Assembly: GCA_003427395.1 (NCBI GenBank) | Contig: BFEA01000323.1 | Coordinates: forward strand, 678,236-700,623 | Source: Chara braunii | Taxonomy: Eukaryota > Streptophyta > Charophyceae > Charales > Characeae | DNA length: 22,388 bases | Direction of reading: 5' to 3' | In this document: positions 7,705-18,189 of the stretch, in pieces | How the letters are laid out: each line of letters starts with the position of its first letter | How positions within the stretch are numbered: the stretch's first letter is position 1 | Made by a program: the position numbers and the translations under genes | Notes under the pieces: model-generated | What the model was told of the DNA's origin: nothing | The model's database searches: none | The model's input: the letters and a program-made list of their open reading frames with translations, nothing else

Positions 7705-9520
7705 TTGCATAGGGCGGGATTCAACCACCGGCGGGGCAACGCACGGGTTAACAGGTAAGTCTCCGACCCCGCGGGTGTCCTTTCGTTATCTCCATCGATA
7801 GGTCGGGCAAAACCGGAGCGACCCTTCTGCTAAACTGTGGACAGGTACATTTACTCCCCCAGATGGCCCACGCGCAGCTCTTTTGCTTACTAACTCTTAC
7901 TTTACTAATTTTCTTCTCGTTCTAACCCTCGGATTTGGGTCGCCCGCCCTTGAGACTCCGTCTTAACATCGCCCGATTCTTTGATGAATCAATCGAACTA
8001 CTGTGTTCTCCTCCTGCCATATCCGGCTTCTTCTACATCCCGCGCGCAACCCGCTTTCCTCCCAACTCCCTAATCACTAACTCTCTGACTAAACCGACTT
8101 CGCCACTCGATTCGTCAGACCCCAGAACCACTGAAAATGGACCTTCTCTCGCCCGTCTTCGTAAAGGAACGGGTGAGCTTAGCCGATTTTCGTCTTTCCG
8201 TAGCCACTCCCCCCCATATCTGGGCGCAGCCCTTTTCATCACTAACTCCCTGTTTACTAACCTATCACTCGAACTAACCAAGGATTCGTATTCGCCATCA
8301 TCAAAAACCCCTGTCCCCTTTCTTTCCCCGCTTGATTTAGTCAACAACCTGCCGAAATCAACGTTTTTCGCTTCGCCATAGTCCCACTCCAGTCCCGCTC
8401 TTCTTCGTTACCACTTCAGCTGTATTTGGCGCGGATTCACATCCAAGTTCATTCAACTCTTTCTTTGTCGCGCCTATCTTCTCCTCCAACACCACTCCTA
8501 CATACCTCGATCCCTCCTCATCACTCATCCCGCACTTTCCTCGGTGCGGGATTGTGCCCGTCGCCTATCCTTACCTACTAGCGTCCGCTGCTCTGCGCAT
8601 GCACCCGGCGCAGAGATCCCTCCAGGTTCACTCTCCCGCTGCTAACTGTTCGTCGTCCTCCGTCGCTGCCCGGCACTGCCCGTACCGCTGCCCGCTACTC
8701 TACCTACCCCGCATTCTACTTCACTAACTCTCACTTCAATCTAACCCTGCTAAAGAGGGCGCCCGGCCTTAAATCTTCGAAGTCGATCCTGGGCTCGCCC
8801 GACCTCATTAAGGATCGAGCTACCTGGAGGTTTCCCCTTCCCGACTTGCCATACTCGCCGCTCTGCCACCACCGTTTGTGCAGGGATTTTGGCGCGAATT
8901 GGGTCCGGGTGCGTCCTCCCCCTCTCTTGCGCCCGTAGCTTCGTAGCCTTAGGCGTCCCACTGTAGGTAGTGCTCGCGTCCCATACCAAATCTACCCGCT
9001 GCTGCGCTGGTCGGTCGAAAAGGTGGCCCCGAAAACTCCTTTACGGCGGTGCTTGCGGCTTCCTGATGCCGGGTTAGCCCTAGTCAACCCGCAAGGCCCT
9101 TTTTGGCCTGTACTTGCCCGGCCTCACCCCCTGAGTTCGGGTGCGGTCTGCATGTCGACAGTTCATGGACATACCCGTTGAGCTAGGCTCCTAGGCCCCG
9201 CTCCACCCGCAGCACTGCAGTGCAGCCACGTAAGCCGTTTTAACATCCGCCCTCCCGTTTTCCAACGTACCTGGTGCCAACCAGGTCTTTCCCCCTTTAC
9301 GTCCGGGTCCCTTCCCAGACTTTCAGGTGTCAATCACCGTGCAATGGCCAAGCTGGCCGCGCCAGCCTTCTCTGTATTGTTCCAGGCATCGTCTGGGCCA
9401 CACCCGTAGCAACTCGCCACAACGTCTCTACCCACCAGATCCGACCATGGGTCTGTATTCCAACAGCTCATGGATGTACCCACTCACAGCGTCGCGCCCA
9501 AGTACAGACGTGGCGAAATA
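7705..9520. other. Pyrimidine-rich non-coding stretch, no supported gene
   Basis: The plus strand is strongly C/T rich, especially 7860-8740, with a recurring ACTAAC(T/C)C word (for example near 7890, 8067, 8240 and 8724). A plus-strand frame from about 7935 to 8381 stays open because of this composition, but it has no ATG start and no recognisable domain. The pattern looks like an old degenerate repeat. Confidence 0.4.
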
Positions 9521-9526
9521 AATAAA

Positions 9527-9529
<3 letters not shown>

Positions 9530-9564
<35 letters not shown>

Positions 9565-9592
9565 AAAAAGAAAAAAAAAGTAAAGAAAAATA
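9530..9592. repeat. (TA)n microsatellite followed by an A-rich tail
   Basis: About 15 TA dinucleotides (9530-9559) run directly into an A-rich stretch interrupted by single G or T. The combination could be the 3' tail of an old retroposed sequence or plain microsatellite growth. Confidence 0.85.
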
Positions 9593-9600
9593 ACATATCA

Positions 9601-9713
9601 AGGCCCCGTCGGGACTACCGGCCCGACGCTCATCCTGTGGGCCAGGCCGGCCACCGTGTCCTTCACCAAAACTGAGGGGGATAGCCCCCACCGGGCCCTC
9701 GACCCCTCAGTTT
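9601..9713. repeat. Two adjacent GC-rich hairpins
   Basis: GTCGGG near 9608 pairs with CCCGAC near 9622. AAACTGAGGGG (9669-9679) pairs perfectly with CCCCTCAGTTT (9703-9713), an 11-bp stem. The function is unknown. A T tract does not follow, so it is not a bacterial-type terminator. Confidence 0.6.
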
Positions 9714-10298
9714 CGCCTCGCGCCGCTCCACTGCCGCTGCCTCGACGTCCGCTGACCTCGATCCCAAAACCTCTGTCGTGTCAACCCAGTATCATAACCT
9801 ATAGGGCTAAGCCCAAGCCTGAGACCAGCAGGCTCAGTCTTCTAAATAAAGAGATAAGACATGGCACACGGGGCCAAGGAAACGCCCCGGACCACTTCTC
9901 CGCCCGCACTCACACACACGGCCACCAAAAGCCCGCGCCGGCCTACCGACCGTGCCGCGGCTACCCATGCTTAGCCGAATCCATCAGGTCCCGTCATCTG
10001 GATCCCGCGTAAGTCCGCACAGGCTCACTGAACCGCCCATCGTACCACGCGGAACCAGAGAAAAGAGCGCCCATAGGTTTAGTCAATTTAATCAAAACAA
10101 ACAACTGTTATGATGAAGCACATCGACCGGAATCCACGGCACGTCTCCCATCGTGATCAAAGAGGGAAAAATCACGCGTGCCTCAAACCTGCGCTCCCAC
10201 ACACTCTCTAATCCTAGATATTACCGCCGAATCTTTAGTCCGCGAACCCCTACGACTCGCGGGGTCTCCCCATTATGACTCGACTCATTTCTCTGTCA
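9714..10298. other. Non-coding stretch, no supported gene
   Basis: No frame with a recognisable domain was found. One open plus-strand frame (9656-10012) is proline/arginine rich with no motif and is probably chance. Confidence 0.4.
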
Positions 10299-10300
10299 AC

Positions 10301-10413
10301 TATAAAAACCCAGTGCGAGTACCCTTGTAAGGGTATCCGCACCGACAGCTTACCGGACCATAATAAGCGACGTCCCCGTCGCTTACCGGACCATATTAAG
10401 CGACTCCCTCGTC
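10301..10413 (+). promoter_or_regulatory. TATA-like motif, hairpin and 33-bp direct repeat (possible remnant promoter region)
   Basis: TATAAAAA at about 10301 is followed after a few bases by a hairpin. GTGCG (10313-10317) and TACCCTT (10320-10326) pair with AAGGGTA (10329-10335) and CGCAC (10338-10342) around a 2-base loop, with one small internal loop. Next come two copies of a 33-bp unit beginning GCTTACCGGACCATA (10348-10380 and 10381-10413), which differ at a few positions. TATA plus hairpin resembles the R-region start of an LTR, but no matching second copy was seen in the window. Confidence 0.35.
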
Positions 10414-10767
10414 GCGTCGCAAAATCGAAAGACTATCAGATTACCCAAAATGCTGACGAAAATAGGGACCAATCCGATTAGTCGACAGACCCGAGGTGGA
10501 GGCTTCCATCAAATCATGCCTTTGCAACCATATGCTGTCAGGTTCCAATCTGGGTCCCCATCGCCGCTGTCAATAAGATGCTGACAACATAGGTTCCAAG
10601 GACCTTCTTCTCCATTATCCTATCACCCCGGTCCTAGACAACCTTCGACTTCTCGTTGGGTGTCCATAGCCCTAGCCAAAACTAGGGACGTGGACCCTAA
10701 CCGAGACCTTTGAAGGCACGCTCGCCTTCCTTTCCAAGAAGTTCCTCACAATCAAATACACATATGC
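10414..10767. other. Non-coding stretch, no supported gene
   Basis: Nothing recognisable was seen beyond mixed-composition DNA leading into the TA repeat. Confidence 0.4.
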
Positions 10768-10789
10768 ATATATATATATATATATATAC
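10768..10789. repeat. (TA)n microsatellite
   Basis: About eleven TA dinucleotides, flanked by CATATG and by TACATACATA. Confidence 0.85.
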
Positions 10790-11965
10790 ATACATAATCT
10801 CCACTCGGCTCTTTCTGCACTCTAGTACAGGAAGGTCAGGTCTCCATCTTGGCCCACCATAGCCTGGCTGATCATACGAGGACTACGACCCACTGCGTTG
10901 TTATTTTAGCGGCAGTACCCTCGCTGGTTACGTAACGATAGGTTTTCACCTGATGAGCATTCAATCAGAACTTCCCAAAAAACTCGACTTCTACCCCATG
11001 GAGTAATTTTTCTGGGGCGGGCAACCCCCCGTAAACTCTTACTCCGTGGTCCCGCAACCAGGTTGCGCCGGCTAGCAGCCATCCACTGGGGTTACGCCTT
11101 AGTGGCGATAAACTTTCACCGTTAGCTTGGTCTTCCTTCAATACGTCCCAGAACTAGCACAAGTGGTTAAACGAGACGTCTCAAAACAAAAATCACGGGC
11201 CTACTGCGAGATTACGTAGGGGCCTGAAGGCATTTACCAGCTCTCCCTCAAAAGGCATGGCATCCTTCGCACAGTCACAAACATAATCACCGCTAGGTCC
11301 ACAAGGCCATGACCTTTGACTTGATTAGAGCTAGCGGCCACCCATCCTGAGACATCTCTCGCCCTGTACCCATTGCAACCTTTTCAAACACTTCAAGCAA
11401 ACGTGACCCTTTTCGTCAGACTTTATCACTCATCAGACAACTTACCATGCCATTAATCAGTTCACCCACCTTTGGGGGTGAGTCTTTCAACAACTCAAAA
11501 ACCACCCCCTCACATCCATTAACATGAGATGCATCCTTAACATCCCTCACACAAAACCATCATCCATCAGAGTAAGAACCACACATGTGATTGTGAGAGT
11601 GATCGTCATATACACAAAATAGTTTCAGGAAAAAAAATCTTGATTAAATATACACTCAGGGATAAAAATGCCCCGCACACAAATGTTTCCAAACCATAGC
11701 TCACTCGTCTCAAGCAAATCCAAACTCACACTAGTATTACCCTCAAAGTACGCGCTGGGTTTGTCTCTCAAAGGTCAGGGTGTAAGCCACCTAGATATGT
11801 ACACGCCCCATTTATCACGTCCTGGCCCCCAAGATGACAAACTCAATAGAAATCCAAATCCAAACCATCAATCAGATACAAGTGAACATCTAAGCCTAAG
11901 GGATGTCATCTAATCCTAAGCTCAGGTCCTATGTACAATATGCCAACCATATAGGTAAATCAGTC
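10790..11965. other. Non-coding stretch downstream of ORF-B
   Basis: On the minus strand this directly follows the ORF-B stop and would be its 3' untranslated region. No polypurine tract plus LTR start was found here, so the 3' LTR of the element is not close to its last ORF. Small GC hairpins are visible near 10990-11045 and 11195-11225. No gene is supported. Confidence 0.45.
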
Positions 11966-13114
11966 CTACTCACTCATGTCCTCCTGGTTTTGCCTATATA
12001 GCTGAGCCCTACCCCCATCTACCGATCTCTCCACTCTCCTGCCCTGTCTATCATACATCCTGCGACCCTCCTCTGTAACTTTCCCTTTAGCCTTGTCCTT
12101 CAAAAATTTAGGACACTGCAAGGCTCGATGACCCTCCTTTGTGCGGAAGAAGCAGGATGTATCAAACCACTTCCTGGATTTCTTCTTCCCCCTTTGAGAT
12201 CCTGGCGATGATGACACTTCGCTGGCCTCCCTGCTCAGCTCACGACTCTGAGGCACATCCAAAGACTCCCTCCTGTCTCCAACCCCTGGGTACTCGGCCC
12301 TGGTCAAACCCCAATCCCCTCTGGCCCATACTCGGGCGTGTCCAATCTCTGGGGTCTGCCCTCAATGACACCCCCTGTTTCAATCCCCATCTCTCTCTCA
12401 AGAGGCTCCTCTATCCTCTATTCAGGCGAAAACAAACTGAGTTTCGCCTCCTCCTGCATAGTATGCACTGCCTCAAGGAGCACGTCCATGAATCCCTCTG
12501 CTGAGCCTTGAGCTGTCTCACTGCTAGACCATGGTAGCCCCTCCTCAACTGCCAATGGCATGACTGGGCCCGCTGCTACTATAGTCGCGAGCTCAGTAGG
12601 GGCTCTGAATTCGAAGGCTTCTCTCTCTGCCTCCCTCTTGGCCTTCGCCTCCTCAGGTTTCAAGATAACTCTCCCCATGGATGACTCCTGGCAAGACTCT
12701 GTTGCAGATGGCTGCCCCGACAACCCCTGTCCTAGCTGTCTCTGCTCTCCCTGTCGGCTGCTCTCGTCCTTGTCCGCTCTCCCTTGAAGTTGTTGCCTCA
12801 AGTCCTCAATAATGGCAGCCTGACTAGCCACCAGAGCCCTGAGCTCCTGGATCTCTACCTCCATCGTCTCCAAGCGTAGCCCATGGCCCTCTGCCTTCGT
12901 CGTCTTCCCTGCCAGATCGCTCTCCAACAACAAGTACCGGTCAAAAGTTGTCTTGGTTAGGAACCTGATCTTGCGATCCAGCCTCTCCTCCGCTTTCCTT
13001 GCTACCCTGAATCCGGCTCTTGTTGGCGAAGGAATCTCTTCTCCCCTTTGCTCCCAGAAGTCTCTCCACATCTCTGGGATTTCAGGGGCCTTAGGTGACG
13101 CGTTGGGTGGCTAA

Positions 13115-13206
13115 TCCGGAAGTGCCTCTGCTGCCTCCAACCTCTGCCTTTCCTGCTGCTGCTCCGGAAGTGCCCCCGCTGCCTCCAACCTCTGCCTTTC
13201 CTGCCA
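13115..13206 (-). repeat. 48-bp tandem duplication encoding a 16-residue repeat
   Basis: Two copies starting TCCGGAAGTGCC at 13115 and 13163 encode ERQRLEAA(G/E)ALP(E/D)-type peptides within ORF-B. They are in frame and likely helical. The gap TAG at 13111 follows directly. Confidence 0.85.
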
Positions 13207-13690
13207 TATCTCTTTTATTCTCGTGCTTCTTCTCGCCCTCTTTTCTTCAGCTGTTTCCCCCGCTGACGCCCTGTCTCTCGTACGGTGGTCGACCCTCTTC
13301 GGGATCTCTGCCTCCACCTCTTTCTCAGGCTGGCGCGGCTCCTGACGCGGCTCTGCAGGTGCTGGCTCCTCCAAGTCTGGATGCTACAGGGCATGTGCTG
13401 CTAAGTATTTGTCAATCAAGGCCAGGGCCTCTCCCCTTACACTTGCAGTCTCTCCCTCCTTTTCTGCCCTTCTTCCGGGTGAGGAAGCCATCTCTGATGA
13501 AGGTAATGGGCCCTCCTCTCCCTGCGACTCCTTTGCTCTCTCGTGTGCACTCCCTGGTGGACCTCCGAGTCTCAATCCCACAACCGGCGTCCGAGGGGGT
13601 GTGTCCTCTCTTACCTCTCTCACCTCTCTCACCTCCTTTCCGGCACGTCTCCCCTCATCACCCAACCTCCTCTCTCCTTGAGTGTTCCGG

Positions 13691-13790
13691 GCCTCCTCTC
13701 GTGGTACCTCCTCTCGTGGTACCTTCTCTTGTGGCACTTCCTCTCGTGGCACCTCCTCTCGTGGTACCTCCTCTGGTGGCACCTCCTCTG
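13691..13790 (-). repeat. 15-bp minisatellite encoding EEVPR repeats
   Basis: About six and a half copies of a 15-bp unit (plus strand GTACCTCCTCTCGTG type) lie in phase with the ORF-B frame. They encode repeated E-E-V-P-R pentapeptides, with variants E-K-V-P-R and Q in place of R. The unit length is a multiple of three, so copy-number change would not break the frame. Confidence 0.9.
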
Positions 13791-14766
13791 CCTGTCATCC
13801 ACGCTCCTCACCTCGAGGCGACGTTCCCCATTGAGAGATGTCCAAATGCGCCTCCAACTCTCTCAGCGGCCCCTCAGATTCTGGCGCCTCCTCCTGTGTG
13901 CGCACTGGCGACCTCCTCAATCCACCCTTGGTAAACGATCGAACTCCACCGGTCTCAGCCCACACTCAGGATACGCCCCTCGCTCCTCACCCTCAGGCTC
14001 TGACTCCTCTTCTCTTCTGGCTAGGGCCTTCCGTCCCCCTCGAGATGGCCTCGCCTCACTGGGTTCAGGGTCTCTCTGCCTCTTGCTCCTCTGACGTCTC
14101 TCGACTCTCGGCTGAGGTGGCTCTGGCCTTCGAAAGGCCTTTCTCAAGTGCGCCCATATCTCTGATTTGCTTGGTTAATGGCCTCACCGCGTTCCTGGTC
14201 CAGAGGGGTAACGTCCTCCCCCAGTCATCTCTCGGTATACCCTGCCCCTGCATGAACCACTCGAAGGCGGGGATAAATGCCTCTGCATTCCCGATCTCTA
14301 GGCGAATCGGCTTGCCATCAGGTCCCACAGGCGAGGGTCGTAGCTCCTGCATCACCTCTGGCCTCGTCGTCGCCTCCCTACGGATCCGGGCAATGGGCTC
14401 CTCGAACCTGTCGGCTCCTCTCAATCTCTCAATCGCCTGGGCCAAGGTCCAGCCCATACGCCCTGCATGCCCCCAGAAGCTGTCCAAGAATAACTCGATG
14501 TCCCCATCATCGTACACCGGAGTACTCTCTCGATGGCGAGGTCCATGCCGCTCATATCCTCCTGAAGCTCCCAACGGCCTTCGTGACGGTCGTGTCCCCT
14601 TCCCTCCTCTTGGCATGGCTGGCTTCGTAAAGTCGGACCTGCACAACAGGCGAAGGAGACAACAGACACACATTGGGGTAAGCAAACAAGTGATAATCAA
14701 AGCAAGCTCAAACTAAACCATACTCATGCAGCATGCAGCCTACCTGACCTACACACCCTTTCGCTT

Positions 14767-16299
14767 TTACTCTACGGGAAAGCAAATCATCTCTCTCATC
14801 TCTTTTCTCGCCACAAACTTCTTCAGTCGCGTTCCAGATACCCAGTCCTTCCATTCAGTCTCATTCAACTCTTCGATCTGGTATGCTCCAAAATCTCCAC
14901 ACCGCACGATCCGGTAGGGACCTAACCACCTCTTGTCGAGCTTCCTGGATCATTGCTTCTCTAATGATGAATCGTACAGGAGCACGACGTCCCCAACTGC
15001 CAAAGGTACTTTCCTCACTCGCGCTGACTGATCCCAGCGAGCCTTATCATCCATGCGGCTCCTTTCCACTTGGTCAGACGCCTCCTGACCTCTTTCTTCT
15101 ATTTCACCCACCTGACGTGCTCGGATATCGAGTAACTCTTCAAAAAACAGGTTGACTTCCAGATCTTGTCGCCTCCAGGTCTTTAGAAAATTCTCGATTG
15201 GGAAGGTGGTGTGCGTTCCATACCACAGCGTCGTCGGTGCGTACTTGGTGAATTTTCTCACCGTAATGTTCTTGACAAAGAATGCCGCCCTTAAGTACCT
15301 TGGCTATTGATTAGGCCTACCTTCGGTCCACTTAGCCAGGAGGTTCGTAATGGTATTATGTCCTCTCTCCACTGGAGCATTTGTCTGGGGGTGCGCGACC
15401 GTGGTGTAGTTGGCTATTACACCATACCTTGATAGCAGCTCTTGCACCTCCTGGCAGGTAAACTCCGATCCCCTGTCCATTACGAACTCCTTAACGAAAG
15501 GATAACGCAGGTGATACTCCTCGATGCAGCTAACCAAGACTGGCCCAGCCTTCGTACGAATGGCACGTCCGTCTACGAAGCCAGACAGGTTATCGCGCGC
15601 ATCGAAGATGTAGTTATAGCCCTGATCCGCAAGTGGCATGAAAAGTAGATCGAGATTCACTACAGCCCCCACCTCACGCTCTAACCTTGGATGTAACGGC
15701 TCTCCAGGTCTCAAACAGGATCTCTCCTGGAAGGGCACGCAAGATCGACAGAACTTCCCAATCAAGTCCATCATTCCATCCGAGTAGTACAACTCACTTA
15801 TTTTGGCGTATGTGGCATGTATCCCTCGATGCCCTCCTGCAATGTCATCTTGAAGTGCGGCTATGACGTCAATCTGACGATTCCTACCGCAGATGACTCT
15901 CCTGGGATTCCCCACTTCTCTCCTTCTGAAAAGATGGTCATCTCGCACCAAGTAACTCTGCATCATCCTCTGAGCCCTATCGCTCACATCTCTAAGCCAC
16001 ATTTCGCATGACAGAAGGAGTCCCAACTCCAGGTAGATCCCTTCATACTCCTCCGCACGAAAGACCTCTTTGATCTCACCGTCTTCAAACTCGTCGTCCT
16101 GGCTCTCGGGCACCTCGTCCTCATTTCCCGCCGGATTCAACGAGCCTGTTTGATTAAGGTTTTCTTGCAGTAGTGTATTGACGAGGAGATACATTCCCCC
16201 CATCAACTCCTCATGCCTTTCTACCCTACCTGGTCCCTCCTCTATTGTCCTCATATTTTCCACTAGGCTATGCGATCCAGCCAATGCCAACTTCATCAT
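14767..16299 (-). pseudogene. Integrase with HHCC, DD35E core and GPY-type C-terminus
   Basis: The zinc-binding part shows H-RGI-H and C-RS-C (GGHRGIHAT … KFCRSC). The core Asp codons are at 15651-15649 (NLDLLFMP) and 15477-15475 (VMDRGSEF), and the Glu at 15369-15367 (VERGHN). This gives D-X57-D-X35-E, the canonical retroviral spacing. After the core come the usual LWYG…FPIENFLKTW segment and VGDVVLLYDSS. Past TGA 14950 lies a RWLGPYRIVR block, the GPY/F module. The reading ends at TAA 14767 with no chromodomain. A TAG at 15304 splits the core from its C-terminal part. The enzyme would insert cDNA into chromosomes. Confidence 0.95.
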
Positions 16300-16947
16300 C
16301 TACTGAACATCTTTACCACCCCAGGGATCCTCTTCCTCAAAAGGCTTAAGGACTAGCTCTGCCTTCCGTTCATACCCGCTCGGCGCTTGCCGGATAGGAT
16401 GGCCCACACAACTGGGCACTCGCGGCGACCACTTGTTAATGTGGAGGCGGACATCTTCCTCTTGATCAAAAAATCCATCAACTGGGGGCGTATTCTCCAC
16501 CGCCTCTCCTTCTTGACTATCCCAGTTGATACGACTCAGCCCGTCCGTCCGGTTCTTGTTTCCAGGGATCCGTTCGAACTCGAAGTTAAACACCCAGATG
16601 TACGTCAGCCACTTGACAACTGTTGGATCCGATGGAAAGTAATTCCTTAGAGAGTAGGTCAGGGCAGTTGGGTCTACTCTCAATATAAATCTCCTGCCGA
16701 AAATGTAGTTTCCGAAGATTCGCAGACAGTGGAGGACGGCAAGGGTTTCCCTCTTGAATTGAGAATAGTTCCTCTCGGTCGTACAGAGAGTCCGACTCTC
16801 AAATCTCAAAGGCCTTTCCTTTCCCTCCGTGTCTGCCTGGATTAAAACCCCTCCTAAGGCAGTTGCTCCCGCATCCGTTTCAACAATGAAGGGTCTCGTT
16901 TCTGTGGCGTCATAGTCTGGCGCCCCCAACACCAAACCCCCTTCTCA
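16300..16947 (-). pseudogene. RNase H domain
   Basis: FIVETDAGATALGGVLIQ carries the first catalytic Asp. ERNYSQFKRETLAVLHCL carries the conserved Glu. LRVDPTALTYSL and NRTDGLSR supply the later acidic positions. This is the tether/RNase H order usual for Ty3/gypsy elements. The domain is intact within itself, but it is bounded by TGA 16945 plus a one-base deletion near 16956 on one side and TAG 16300 on the other. It would degrade the RNA strand of the hybrid during cDNA synthesis. Confidence 0.95.
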
Positions 16948-18189
16948 GAACTCTTCCTTATTCTAGTCACCACCTCTTCCAGCTCTTCGCCCCAAACCCG
17001 CTCCTGATCCTGACGAACTAACTTTCTCAGGTGCTCAGTCTTAGCGGCAAAGTTCTTGACGAAGGCCCTCCAAAATCCGCATGTCCCAAGGAAGCTCCGG
17101 ACATCAGTTATCGAGTGGAATGGAACTGGCCACTCAGTAACCTTGTCCGTCTTCTTTACATTTGGTCGTCGGTCCTTCTCACTGCAGACGAACCCCAAGA
17201 TAGTCGCTTCCCTCATACAATGTCTGGATTTGACCCCACTTGCCGTGAGATTATATTCTCCGAGCAAGTTCGGGACCTTCTCAAGGTCCTGGATATGGTT
17301 CCAGACAAAACGTCTCACCCCTAGCAAGACTCCGTCACTCTCCTTTACTGCTGGCCCTTTCACTACCAAATCATCAATATATGGCTGAGTGATATGTGGG
17401 CTGACTGACTGCATAACCGGAATCATGGTCCGTTGGACCATTGCTACTGCATTGGTCCATCCTTCCGGAGCCACATTCATGTGGATTAATCCTCAAGGCG
17501 TATGCATAACCGTCACCAGCCTGTCTGGTGGATAGACCGGAAACTGGTCATATTCTGAATAGAGGTCTATAAGCGAGATTATAGGTCTTCCAGCACAGGA
17601 CTCTGACAGCGCGTCCGCATTGGGCAACCCTCCTGCATCTCGCACAGTCACTGCATTTAGCCTTTGTAGATCTTGCACCCACCGCAGCGTCCCGTTAGGC
17701 TTGATAAAACAAAACCACGGGGACGCGTACGGCCCATTTGAGTAGTCAGCGACATGCGTACTTATCTTGCCATCGAGGTGGTTCACGACCTTCTTTTCCT
17801 CGTCGAGATTAGGATATCGCGCCCCTCTTAAGTTCCACGGTTCGTGTGGCACTGTGTGGATGCGGATCATAGGTATTTTATCCACATCCAACCTGTCGCG
17901 CTCCTCGTCGCTAAACGCATAGGCGCGATGCCTCTTCTTCATTAACTCCACCATCAAGGCTTGTTCCTGAGGCAATAGGAAGTCGGGCTATCCTATGATC
18001 AACTTCTCCTTGCTCCCTTCGTTGATACGGCATGGCCCCGCTAAGGCTTTTTCCTTCATCCGCCGTATCAGCCCCCGCTCTCGTTCGTAGTACACCTCCT
18101 CGTCCTCAGTAACGAGGACGGGGACTGGGCGGCACTTCTGGTCTACCGTCTTGTACCGCCTTTGGGAACCCTGCTTGAGCTGCCCCCTA
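16948..18189 (-). pseudogene. Reverse transcriptase domain
   Basis: Landmarks appear in the expected order. A lead-in with PYASPWFCFIKPNG and LRWVQDLQRLN comes first, then motif A as SLIDLYSEYDQFPV, then WTNAVAMVQRTM, then the catalytic YIDD box (17381-17370), followed by ATILGFV and the connection segment VRSFLGTCGFWRAFV. The first two Asp of the active site (motif A and YIDD) are kept. The TAG at 17988 precedes the domain, and the TGA at 17493 sits between motif A and the YIDD half, in the stretch where family members usually read a continuous ‘TP-x-G’ turn. The domain would copy element RNA to DNA in cytoplasmic particles. Confidence 0.95.

Larger units (their letters stand above)
11966..14616 (-). 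pseudogene. ORF-B: second gag-like protein behind pol, degenerate
   Basis: The first good ATG lies at 14616-14614 (MPRGGKGTRP…), about 150 bp after the pol stop. The N-terminal ~160 residues hold an acidic YDDGDIELFLD segment and helical stretches with FIPAFEWFM and a PLWTRNAVRPL-type region, arranged like a small retrotransposon capsid. Next come an R/E-rich linker, an EEVPR repeat (13691-13790), two 16-residue repeats (13115-13206), a coiled-coil stretch with heptad-spaced L/I (about 12960-12790), and a C-terminal CX2-X-X4HX4C knuckle (12154-12113) whose second Cys is Arg. The product is thus Gag-like: capsid-type domain, coiled coil, nucleic-acid-binding knuckle. The frame changes near 14145, between 13917 and 13790, and near 12310; in-frame stops lie at 13384, 13111 and 12418. 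The last codon before the TAG at 11966 encodes Glu. Its role is inferred. It has no transmembrane segment or signal peptide, so it is not an envelope protein. Confidence 0.75.

Noticed and set aside
7740-7765. CAGGTAAGT-like 5' splice site
   Set aside because: A good local match, but there is no open upstream exon and no paired acceptor with coding sequence.
7860-8740. Repeated ACTAAC words beside pyrimidine tracts, resembling intron branch points
   Set aside because: They recur too often and no flanking exons with coding character were found. A degenerate pyrimidine-rich repeat is simpler.
13095-14716. Large plus-strand open frames opposite ORF-B
   Set aside because: They are shadows of the purine-rich, E/R-rich coding strand of ORF-B. 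Their products are P/S/L-rich low-complexity sequence without motifs, whereas the minus strand has repeats in codon phase and a zinc knuckle.
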